Below, piece after piece: positions 25,787-33,054 of a stretch of 33,810 nucleotides of DNA. The stretch lies in the NCBI GenBank assembly GCA_021799405.1, contig JAJZAL010000026.1, positions 1-33,810 of the forward strand. Direction: 5' to 3'. Origin of the DNA: Acidobacteriota bacterium. Its GTDB lineage: Bacteria; Acidobacteriota; Terriglobia; Terriglobales; Acidobacteriaceae. The position numbers were made by a program, and so were the translations under genes. Numbering within the stretch: the first letter of the stretch is position 1; every line of letters begins with the position of its first letter. A model generated the notes under the pieces. That model saw only the letters and a program-made list of their open reading frames with translations. It was not told where the DNA came from and searched no databases.

Positions 25787-26542
25787 ATGGCCAGCACATC
25801 GCATCCAACGTTGACCGTTGCCGAACCGTATCTGATTCAACAGGATTATGCCGCGTACACGCCGGAACAGCACGCCGTATGGCAGGAGCTGGTAAGCCGC
25901 CGCATGCCGCAGCTGCGCGAGCACGCCTGCCAGGAATACCTGGACGGCATTGAGCAGATTGGGCTCCGGGCCGACTCGATTCCCAACCTCGCCGAGGTAA
26001 ACAAGCGACTGGAGCCCCTGACGGGCTGGAATGCGACGCCAGTGAGCGGTTTTCTGCCGCCGGATGCCTTCTTCGAGATGCTGGCGGCGCGGCGCTTTCC
26101 GACTACGACGTGGCTGCGCAGCCGGGAGTCGATGGAATACACCCCGGAACCGGATATCTTCCACGACGTGCTGGGCCATGTGCCGATGCACGCGCATCCG
26201 GTGTTTGCGGATTTCCTGCAGCACTACGGCAAAGTGTGCGCCACGATCATGGGCGATAAGGACAAGCTGGAACGGATGGGGCGGCTGTTCTGGTTCACGG
26301 TGGAGTTTGGCGTGATTCGCCAGAACGGCGGAATCAAGCTCTATGGCAGCGGGCTGATCTCGTCGCATGGCGAGTCGACGTACGTGATCAAGGGCGGACC
26401 GGAGATTCGCGACTTCAATCTGGAGCAGGTGCTGGAACAGCAATTCAAGGTCTCAGAGATGCAGAAGGTGCTGTACGCCGTGGAGTCCTTCGACCAGATT
26501 TATGAGGCCGCGAAGGAAGCCGAAGCGCGGCTCTGCCGTTAG
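25787..26542 (+). CDS. phhA: Phenylalanine 4-monooxygenase
   Basis: A 251-residue bacterial-type phenylalanine hydroxylase that makes tyrosine from phenylalanine, using oxygen, a tetrahydropterin and a non-haem iron. The iron ligands are present: H126 and H131 in PDIFHDVLGHVPMHAHP, and E173 in FWFTVEFGVI. The GSGLISSHGES loop is also typical. Length matches the regulatory-domain-free bacterial enzymes. The ATG follows GGGAG. It sits behind the guaB terminator, so it needs its own promoter, and it is convergent with the polyketide synthase gene 14 bases away. Together with the dioxygenase gene at 33055 it implies phenylalanine catabolism through homogentisate. Confidence 0.96.
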   Translation: MASTSHPTLTVAEPYLIQQDYAAYTPEQHAVWQELVSRRMPQLREHACQEYLDGIEQIGLRADSIPNLAEVNKRLEPLTGWNATPVSGFLPPDAFFEMLAARRFPTTTWLRSRESMEYTPEPDIFHDVLGHVPMHAHPVFADFLQHYGKVCATIMGDKDKLERMGRLFWFTVEFGVIRQNGGIKLYGSGLISSHGESTYVIKGGPEIRDFNLEQVLEQQFKVSEMQKVLYAVESFDQIYEAAKEAEARLCR

Positions 26543-26556
26543 AGCGGATTCGCCGC

Positions 26557-27609
26557 TTACCACTCGATCAAAAGCATTTCGCAGCAAAAGCCGGGCCCCA
26601 TGGCGGCGAGGATGCTTTTTGTCCCGGGCGCGGGGCGATGCTGCTTCATGACGTCATCCAGAACAACCAGAACCGATGCGGAGGAAAGGTTGCCGACGCG
26701 GCGGAGAGCCTGCCACGAAACGGCGAGCGCGCCGCGCTCCAGTCCGAGCGCGTCTTCTGAGGCTTCCAGCACTTTGGGTCCGCCGGTATGCATGATCCAG
26801 CAGCCAATGTCAGCGCGGGTAAGGTGGTGCGCGGCGAGAAACTGGTCGACATCGCGGCCGAGGTTGTCGCGGATGACGCTGGGAACATCGGGCGAGAGAA
26901 CGATCTGGAAGCCCTTCTCGGAAATATCCCAGCCCATGACATCTTCGGTGTCGGGATAGAAGACCTGGGCGTGGTCAAGGATACGAGGGCCGGATTTTGC
27001 ATCCGGAGTCTCTTCGCCGGCGATGAGGACGGCTGCCGCACCGTCGCCGAAGAGGCCCGTGGAGATGAGATTGGCGACGGAGACATCGCCGCGCTGCCAG
27101 GTGAGCGAGCAGAGTTCGACGGCAAGCAGGACGGCGTACTGATCTGGGTAGGCCTTGACGTAGTCGGCGGCGCGGGCCAGGCCTGCGGCTCCGGCGACGC
27201 AGCCGAGACCGAAGATGGGATTGCGGCGGATCCGCGGCGAGAGCTTGAGGCGGTTGACGAGGCGTGCATCAATGGACGGGCTGGCGACGCCGGTGACGGA
27301 GACGAAAAAGATGGCGCCGATCTGGGCGCGGTCGATGCCGGACTGCTGGATGAGGCATTCGATGGTGCGCTCGCCGAGGTCGAGGGCGGTTTCGATCCAG
27401 ACGTTATTGGCTTTGCCCCAGGTGTCAAGAGCGCGATAGTCGGCCAGCGGGCGCGAAAAGTAGCGGCCATCGACGCCGGTGCGCGAGTGCAGGCGCTCGA
27501 GGATGGCCGTATCGACCGAGTGCTGCCAGTAGCTCGCAAGTTCGTCGGCGATCTGGCTTTGCGTAAAGTAGTACGGCGGATAGGCAGTTGAGGTGGTAAT
27601 GATTCGCAT
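26557..27609 (-). CDS. Type III polyketide synthase (chalcone/stilbene synthase family)
   Basis: A 350-residue thiolase-fold enzyme. The Cys-His-Asn catalytic triad is intact: C137 in FGLGCVAGAAG, H274 in WIMHTGGPK and N307 in VGNLSSASV. The N-terminal AYPPYYFTQ and the C-terminal MGPGFCCEMLLIEW are also typical of bacterial type III synthases. Such enzymes extend an acyl-CoA starter with malonyl-CoA into pyrones, resorcinols or similar lipids. No methyltransferase, oxidase or acyl-CoA ligase is adjacent to indicate the product. It is transcribed alone toward phhA, and its start lies next to the crcB upstream region. Product unknown. Confidence 0.92.
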   Translation of the reverse strand: MRIITTSTAYPPYYFTQSQIADELASYWQHSVDTAILERLHSRTGVDGRYFSRPLADYRALDTWGKANNVWIETALDLGERTIECLIQQSGIDRAQIGAIFFVSVTGVASPSIDARLVNRLKLSPRIRRNPIFGLGCVAGAAGLARAADYVKAYPDQYAVLLAVELCSLTWQRGDVSVANLISTGLFGDGAAAVLIAGEETPDAKSGPRILDHAQVFYPDTEDVMGWDISEKGFQIVLSPDVPSVIRDNLGRDVDQFLAAHHLTRADIGCWIMHTGGPKVLEASEDALGLERGALAVSWQALRRVGNLSSASVLVVLDDVMKQHRPAPGTKSILAAMGPGFCCEMLLIEW

Positions 27610-27744
27610 TCGCAGTTCGCTTCGATGTTAGTCCTTCAGGAGGTTGGCCATCAGGCAGAGTGCCGAAATGACAACCATTGTTTTGCTGCGATGAACAGTG
27701 TGATGCGCTTGACGGCGCGGCGCGCATCGGAGAAGCTGATTGCA

Positions 27745-27806
27745 GGGCGGTGGAGTTCGCCTCAATCCAACCGTTGCCGGTTCCGGCAGCCAATGACTCC
27801 TGACAC
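27745..27806 (+). ncRNA. Fluoride riboswitch (crcB motif)
   Basis: The aptamer architecture can be drawn directly. Stem P1 is GGCG (27746-27749) with CGCC (27758-27761). The P1 loop GGAGT (27752-27756) is perfectly complementary to ACTCC (27796-27800), the defining pseudoknot. P3 is TGCCG-GTTC-CGGCA (27775-27788). The strand after P3 reads CAATGACTCC, close to the consensus UGAUGNCNCC. It lies just upstream of a crcB gene, which fits fluoride-induced expression. A further stem GGCTGC-GCTT-GCAGCC (27821-27836) between aptamer and ribosome site has no U-tract and may act as a translational switch. Confidence 0.75.
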
Positions 27807-27865
27807 TTTATGACGATGGTGGCTGCGCTTGCAGCCTGAAGTGCCAAGGAGGATTTTCGACTCGT

Positions 27866-28240
27866 ATGAAATTTCTGTGGATTGCGCTCGGCGGGGCGCT
27901 GGGAGCACTTGCCCGCTATGCAGTGGGTGTGTGGGTGTACGAGCGTATGGGAACACGATTCCCATACGGTACCCTTCTCATCAATGTCACCGGCTGCTTT
28001 TTGATGGGCCTGGTGCTGGCCATTCTGGACGCACATCTGGAGTTGAATCCGGCATGGAGATATGCGGTTCCGATCGGATTTATCGGGGCATATACAACCT
28101 TCTCCACCTTTGAGTACGAAACGCTGCACGCGATGCAGAACGGGCAGGCGGCCACGGCGCTTCTGTACTTTGGCAGCAGCCTGGTTTTGGGCTTCATGGC
28201 TGTTTGGCTGGGGATGCAGAGCGGGCGGGTATTTGCGTAG
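27866..28240 (+). CDS. crcB: Fluoride ion exporter CrcB/Fluc
   Basis: A 124-residue four-helix membrane protein that works as a dual-topology dimer to let fluoride leave the cell. The family motifs are in place: GGALGALARY in helix 1, PYGTLLINVTGCFLMG in helix 2, GAYTTFSTFEYE with the phenylalanine-box residues in helix 3, and a fourth helix around SSLVLGFMAVWLGM. AAGGAGG lies 13 bases before the ATG, a little distant. The fluoride riboswitch upstream makes regulation by fluoride very likely. An eight-pair hairpin begins at the stop codon. Confidence 0.97.
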   Translation: MKFLWIALGGALGALARYAVGVWVYERMGTRFPYGTLLINVTGCFLMGLVLAILDAHLELNPAWRYAVPIGFIGAYTTFSTFEYETLHAMQNGQAATALLYFGSSLVLGFMAVWLGMQSGRVFA

Positions 28241-28261
28241 GAGGCTCTGCAAAGAGCCTCC
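28240..28261 (+). terminator. Hairpin at the crcB stop codon
   Basis: GGAGGCTC pairs with GAGCCTCC around a TGCAAA loop, starting in the TAG stop. It lacks a U-tract, so it is either a weak terminator or a 3-prime stability hairpin. Confidence 0.5.
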
Positions 28262-28359
28262 GCCGCATGGACCAGAAGGATGGCAAGCAACGATCCGGCT
28301 GGACCATTGAGCCGGTAACGTAGGCTGCATTTGGAAGCCGTGCTAGGCTGGCGTCAGTT

Positions 28360-29085
28360 ATGCTTCGCCGTTTGACTTCTTTTCTTTTTACGCTGGCTGT
28401 GGCGGCGGTAATCGTTGCTCTCTTCTGGGGCAGAGTTTCTTTCTTCCACCGAAATGGCGACGGGGCGTTCTGGTCTTCGCGGCATGAGCGGCGCACAGCT
28501 TATGGAAAACGCTCAAGCTGGAAAGTTCGTGAGCGGCAGTACTGCGCACAATTTGATTTGACGTACACCTCGGAATACTTTGCTCACTGGCGCCGTCCGG
28601 CAGCCGGAAGCTGTTCTACGCGGATGCGCGATGGCTATCCGGTTCCTGATCCGCGCTGCACCCCGGGCGGAATCAACCCAAGCGTGACGGTGGCAATGCT
28701 GAGGAATCCCGCCTGGAGAACTGGATGCATCCGGAATCACGAATCCAGTGAGAGGGAAAAGCACAAGGCCTACCATTGGTACGGCATTCGCGAACCACGC
28801 GGAAACTACGATGAAACGCAGGTTTGCGAACTGGATCACCTGGTACCGCTGGAACTGGGTGGTGCCGACGGGCTGGGCAACATCTGGCCGGAATGCGGGC
28901 CTTCGGGCGTTGCTCTGGAGAACCGGTACTTCAAGATCAAAGACCGGGTCGAGGATTACCTGGCCTACGAAGTGAAGTCCGGGCAAATGACGCTGCGGGA
29001 GGCGCAACGCGGCATTGCGGAAAACTGGACGCAGTACCTCGACGCGGCGAATCGCTATTGCGCAGCCACCGGCGGATGCGGCTGA
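28360..29085 (+). CDS. Membrane-anchored or secreted HNH-family nuclease-like protein
   Basis: A 241-residue protein with an N-terminal membrane segment (LTSFLFTLAVAAVIVALFWG) and a cysteine-rich extracytoplasmic part. The core CELDHLVPLELGGADGLGNI followed by WPE matches the HNH pattern (D159-H160, then N174 and W176). In this subfamily the motif is preceded by a CTPG segment and a YG motif, both present here (C100-TPGG, HWYGIRE), and followed by a MTLREAQRGIAENW helix. Nuclease activity is inferred from the fold. The export signal suggests action outside the cytoplasm, for example on environmental DNA. No immunity or toxin-delivery gene is next to it. It lies between crcB and folD with its own orientation. 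Confidence 0.78.
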   Translation: MLRRLTSFLFTLAVAAVIVALFWGRVSFFHRNGDGAFWSSRHERRTAYGKRSSWKVRERQYCAQFDLTYTSEYFAHWRRPAAGSCSTRMRDGYPVPDPRCTPGGINPSVTVAMLRNPAWRTGCIRNHESSEREKHKAYHWYGIREPRGNYDETQVCELDHLVPLELGGADGLGNIWPECGPSGVALENRYFKIKDRVEDYLAYEVKSGQMTLREAQRGIAENWTQYLDAANRYCAATGGCG

Positions 29086-29099
29086 TCAGAGTCCAGGCC

Positions 29100-29948
29100 C
29101 TAATTCCCGGCAGCTTTTTCGGCGGCTTCGACGGTCTGGGCGATGAGCGTCGCGATGGTCATGGGGCCGACCCCGCCGGGTACGGGCGTATAGGCCGAGC
29201 AGCGGTCGATGACCTTGGAAAGCTCGATGTCTCCGACGCCACCCGGGTGGTAGCCAGCGTCGATGACAACGGCTCCGTCGCGGATCCAGTCAGCCTTGAT
29301 GAACTCAGGCTTGCCGACGGCTCCGACGAGGATTTCCGCGCGACCGACGACTTCCGCCAGATTCTTGGTGCGCGAGTGGCAGATGGTGACGGTGGCGTTG
29401 GCACCGAGCAGCATCATGGCCATGGGCCTGCCAAGGATGGGGCTTCGGCCGACGACGACGGCTTCCCTGCCCTCGACGGGAATCTTGTAGTGACGGAGCA
29501 TGCGCATGATGCCGCCGGGCGTGGCGGAGCCGTAAACGGGCTCGCCCATCGCCATGAGGCCAAAGCCGAGGGCGGTGACGCCATCCACGTCCTTGGCGAG
29601 GGCGATGCGGTCGAAGCAGGCGCGCTCGTCGATCTGCTTGGGCACGGGGTGTTGCAACAGGATGCCCTGGACGCGGGGATCCGCATTCAGCTCGTCGATC
29701 TTCACCAGCAGCTCGGCGGTGGAGGTTTCCTCGGGGAGATGAACGGCGAGCGAATCCATGCCGACGCGGCGGCAGGCGTTGCCCTTCATGCGGACATACG
29801 TCGCCGACGCCGGATCTGCGCCCACAAGGATGGTGGCGAGGATGGGCGTTTCGCCGCCGGTTTTGACGCGGAGCGCTTCCACGCGGGTGAGAAGTTCCCC
29901 TTCCAACTGCTTTGCATAGGCCTTACCGTCGAGTACGAGAGCGGACAT
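29100..29948 (-). CDS. folD: Bifunctional methylenetetrahydrofolate dehydrogenase / cyclohydrolase
   Basis: A 282-residue one-carbon enzyme that interconverts methylene-, methenyl- and 10-formyl-tetrahydrofolate. The catalytic pair is Y51 and K55 in [15 protein letters not shown]. The PVPKQID-like segment ([11 protein letters not shown]), the nucleotide-binding [16 protein letters not shown], and TPGGIMRML plus the C-terminal [14 protein letters not shown] are all standard. Length agrees with the family. The ribosome site is weak. It is convergent with the HNH-type gene, 14 bases away, and lies downstream of phoU on the same strand with a gap of 115 bases. Confidence 0.97.
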   Translation of the reverse strand: MSALVLDGKAYAKQLEGELLTRVEALRVKTGGETPILATILVGADPASATYVRMKGNACRRVGMDSLAVHLPEETSTAELLVKIDELNADPRVQGILLQHPVPKQIDERACFDRIALAKDVDGVTALGFGLMAMGEPVYGSATPGGIMRMLRHYKIPVEGREAVVVGRSPILGRPMAMMLLGANATVTICHSRTKNLAEVVGRAEILVGAVGKPEFIKADWIRDGAVVIDAGYHPGGVGDIELSKVIDRCSAYTPVPGGVGPMTIATLIAQTVEAAEKAAGN

Positions 29949-30063
29949 GCACCTAGTCTAATCCGCATGCGGGGCGAGTGGTGCGTGACGAAAATCACTG
30001 GGCGTTACACCGGGGATCCAAAGACCGGATCCGGGGAGTCCCAGGATTTCCGCCTGCTGATGC

Positions 30064-30738
30064 TTATTCCGCTTCGGCCAGGCTGAGCTGGTGGCGGAGA
30101 TCGGCGCCGCGGACCCAGAAGATAACGTCAGTGGCGATGTTAGTGGCGTGGTCGGAGATGCGTTCAAGGCTGCGCGAAATCATGATGGCGAGCAACGCGT
30201 GAGCCGCGGACTCGGGCGACTTCTGGATGCACTGCACAAGCGCGGCCTGCGAGTCCCGGTTGAGGTCGTCGATTTCGTCGTCCATGGCGATGACGGATTC
30301 GGCGATCTGGGCGTCGCCGTCGAGGAGAGCCAGGATGGCGGTGCGGATCATTTTACCGGCGAGGGCGCCCATGCGGGGTATATCCGCGGGCAGTTTGGGA
30401 CGGTTTTCTGCGAGTAGCTCGCTAGTACGGCTGGCGATGCCGACGGCCTGGTCGCCAATGCGCTCGAGGTCAGCGTTGATCTTGATGACGGCGAGGATGA
30501 AGCGGAGGTCGACGGCCATGGGCTGCTCCTTGGCGAGCAGGTCGTAGGCCATTTCATCGACTTCGCGCTGAGCGAGGTTGATGGCGGTTTCGTTTTCGCG
30601 CACGTACTGGCAGAGCTCAAGGTCAGAGTTGACGTAAGCGTCCACTGCGGCTTCAACGGCCTGCTGGGCAAGCGCGGCCATGGCGAGCAGGCGGTCCTTG
30701 AGGTCGGCAAGTTGCTGATGAAAGTGAATGCGCGGCAA
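30064..30738 (-). CDS. phoU: Phosphate transport system regulator PhoU
   Basis: A 224-residue all-helical protein of two PhoU repeats that restrains the phosphate-starvation response and the Pst transporter. Signatures include HFHQQLADLKDRLLAMAALA at the start, EMAYDLLAKEQPMAVDLRFI with NADLERIGDQAVGIA in repeat 1, and SRSLERISDHATNIATDVIFW in repeat 2. The start is a TTG, preceded by GAGGGAAA at good spacing. No pst genes, phoR or phoB are in the window, so it is separated from its usual partners here, unless they lie elsewhere in the genome. Confidence 0.95.
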   Translation of the reverse strand: MPRIHFHQQLADLKDRLLAMAALAQQAVEAAVDAYVNSDLELCQYVRENETAINLAQREVDEMAYDLLAKEQPMAVDLRFILAVIKINADLERIGDQAVGIASRTSELLAENRPKLPADIPRMGALAGKMIRTAILALLDGDAQIAESVIAMDDEIDDLNRDSQAALVQCIQKSPESAAHALLAIMISRSLERISDHATNIATDVIFWVRGADLRHQLSLAEAE

Positions 30739-30888
30739 AGAATTTCCCTCTTTCCTTCATATTGCAACAGCAAATGTAACAGCGCGACGAAAATTGCATG
30801 AAGACGGGCTGCGGAGGGACTGACAAAAGTGCGCAGGAGGTAGTCCCGACCTTTCGCAGGGAGACTGATTTGGAGTAGTCTCCTCGCC

Positions 30889-32823
30889 ATGCGGAAGGTT
30901 TTCGGGGCGCTGCTGGTGATGCTGGCGATGGTTTGCCAGGCGCATGCGGGCGAACGATGGGTGGAGGTCAGCAGCCCACACTTCAAGGTGCTCACGGATG
31001 CGGGCCAGGCGGAGGCGATGGCGCTGGCCGAGCAGTTTGAGAAGATGCGCGAGACCTTCTCGGCGCTGCTGCGCGCGCACCCGAGAGATGCCGCGCCAAT
31101 GCTGGTGATCGCGGTGCGAAACCGGAAGGAGTTCCGCAAGATTGAGCCGGCGCCGTATCTGGGCAAGGGCAAGCTGGACCTGGCCGGGTATTTTATGCAC
31201 CGCGGCCCGCGGAACTATATCCTGCTGCGTCTGGACGTGTACGGCCCGCATCCCTATGCAACGGTTTACCACGAGTACACGCACTACCTCTTGCGCGATG
31301 ACTACACGTGGATGCCGCTGTGGCTGAATGAGGGGCTGGCCGAGTTCTACCAGAACACCGATATTCACTCGGGTGAAGTGGACCTGGGCCAGCCGGACAT
31401 GAGCGACCTGATGTATCTCCGGATGCACAGCCTGATTCCGGTGGCGACGCTGGTGCAGATTACGGCGAGCTCGCCGTACTACCACGAGGAGCAGCAGGGG
31501 ACGATTTTCTACGCCGAGTCATGGGCGCTGGTCCATTACCTGATCGTGACGGACCGGAAACACGGCACACCGCAACTGGAGAATTACGAGAGGTATCTGC
31601 AGGCGCGGGAAGATTCGCTGACGGCGGCGAGGCATGCGTTTGGCAGCCTGCATCAATTGGACCGCGATCTGAGCGACTACCTGAATCACTTGTCGTACGC
31701 GTATTTCCGGCTGAAGCTGAAGATGCGAATCAACAAGGCAGAATTCCACGCGCAGGCGGTGCCGGAAACCGAAGCGGATGCGATCCGCGCAGGCATCCTT
31801 GTGGACAACCGCCGGATGGACGCGGCGCGAGCCCTGCTGAAGTCCGTATTGAAGCGGGATCCCAACAGCGCGATCGGCAACCGGATGATGGGCTACCTGG
31901 AAATGAATGCCGGCCACCTGCGAGCCGCGGAGAATTGGTATGCCGGAGCGCAGCAACTGGATCCGGGAAGCTACGAGGCCAACTACCGGTTTGCCGAATG
32001 TGCGATGCGCAACGGGGACGAAATCGAGGACGCCAGAGTGGAAGCCAGCCTGCGGAAAGCGATTGCGCTGAATCCACAATTTGCACCGGCGTATGACTTG
32101 CTGGCGCAGTTTTACAACGTGCACCAGGAGCACGAGCACGAGGCGCACATGCTGGAAGCGCAGGCGATCTCCCTGGAGCCGGAGAATGTGCAGTTCCGGT
32201 TGAATGCAGCCGTGGGGCTGGCAAACCAGCAGGACTATGCGAACGCACTGATGGTGCTTGATGCGGCGCGGCACGTGGCGAGAAGCCATGCTGCCATGGC
32301 GATGATTGAAGAAGAAGCGCAGCGAATCCGCATGGCGCAGGCGATTGTGGCGCGCGAAAAAGAAGAGCAGCAAGCCGCGATGAGGGCCCAGCGTCCCACG
32401 TATTCGCCGGAGACGGCGCCGGGGCCGGTTGGGTCGACTCATAGTCGATTCCAGACGCAGCGGATTCAGGCCGCGGTCACCACGAAGGATGGATCGGGAC
32501 CGGTGGTGAACCTGGGCCAGAAAGTGCCGGATTATCCGAGCGGGCCGCCGAGTGGACCAGAGCATGTGGCAACAGGCGTGGTGAAAGAGTCGACCTGCTA
32601 CAGTCCGACGATGCTGGTGCTGACGCTCGACGTTGGCGGAAAGAGCCTGACACTGTACCGGCGTAACTACTTCGACGTAAGGTTTTCGGCGATTGGATTG
32701 GAGATCCGGGGCGAGTTGCATCCGTGCACGGACCTGGTGGGCAAACACGCGCGGATTACGTATGCGGCGGTGAACAACTCCGCGGCTGCGGGCCAGATTC
32801 TTACACTACAGCTGAGCAAGTAG
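30889..32823 (+). CDS. Secreted gluzincin-type metallopeptidase domain with TPR repeats
   Basis: A 644-residue exported protein. A signal peptide covers residues 1-20 (LLVMLAMVCQAHA). An MA-clan peptidase-like domain follows to about residue 250, with HEYTH (H128, E129, H132) and the downstream glutamate ligand E148 in LWLNEGLAEF. Several TPR units lie at about 290-490 (ARALLKSVLKRDPNSAIGN, AENWYAGAQQLDPGSYEAN, AIALNPQFAPAYDLLAQFY). A charged, coiled stretch is followed by a C-terminal beta-rich domain (about 555-644, TGVVKESTCYSPTMLVLTLD). Zinc peptidase activity is expected from the intact motif, but the substrate is unknown. It is a single gene, divergent from phoU. Confidence 0.85.
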   Translation: MRKVFGALLVMLAMVCQAHAGERWVEVSSPHFKVLTDAGQAEAMALAEQFEKMRETFSALLRAHPRDAAPMLVIAVRNRKEFRKIEPAPYLGKGKLDLAGYFMHRGPRNYILLRLDVYGPHPYATVYHEYTHYLLRDDYTWMPLWLNEGLAEFYQNTDIHSGEVDLGQPDMSDLMYLRMHSLIPVATLVQITASSPYYHEEQQGTIFYAESWALVHYLIVTDRKHGTPQLENYERYLQAREDSLTAARHAFGSLHQLDRDLSDYLNHLSYAYFRLKLKMRINKAEFHAQAVPETEADAIRAGILVDNRRMDAARALLKSVLKRDPNSAIGNRMMGYLEMNAGHLRAAENWYAGAQQLDPGSYEANYRFAECAMRNGDEIEDARVEASLRKAIALNPQFAPAYDLLAQFYNVHQEHEHEAHMLEAQAISLEPENVQFRLNAAVGLANQQDYANALMVLDAARHVARSHAAMAMIEEEAQRIRMAQAIVAREKEEQQAAMRAQRPTYSPETAPGPVGSTHSRFQTQRIQAAVTTKDGSGPVVNLGQKVPDYPSGPPSGPEHVATGVVKESTCYSPTMLVLTLDVGGKSLTLYRRNYFDVRFSAIGLEIRGELHPCTDLVGKHARITYAAVNNSAAAGQILTLQLSK

Positions 32824-33054
32824 CGGCAAGGAATAGATAGCTGCCATCACCCGCTGCAAGTTGCCTTGTAATGAGTCTTTTACACGGTTTGTGATATTCC
32901 CGGGAGCAGCGGGATAACCGATCTGGTATGGGGTGTCACTTGTGAGTCCCTGCCCCTTTGCCAGTCGTTGTGCTTTGGCGTTAGTTTATAGGGTCGCAAT
33001 GGGATTTCGGCCGATAGCGAACCCGTAGCGAAAAATCTGTGGAGTGTAGAAGTT

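Noticed and set aside
28824..30086. Long plus-strand frame across the HNH-type gene end and opposite folD
   Set aside because: It overlaps two well-supported genes in other frames and its sequence has no motif.
32824..33054. Search for a promoter or terminator between the peptidase-TPR gene and hppD
   Set aside because: Only partial matches (for example TTGCCA with a poor -10) and no convincing hairpin with a U-tract.
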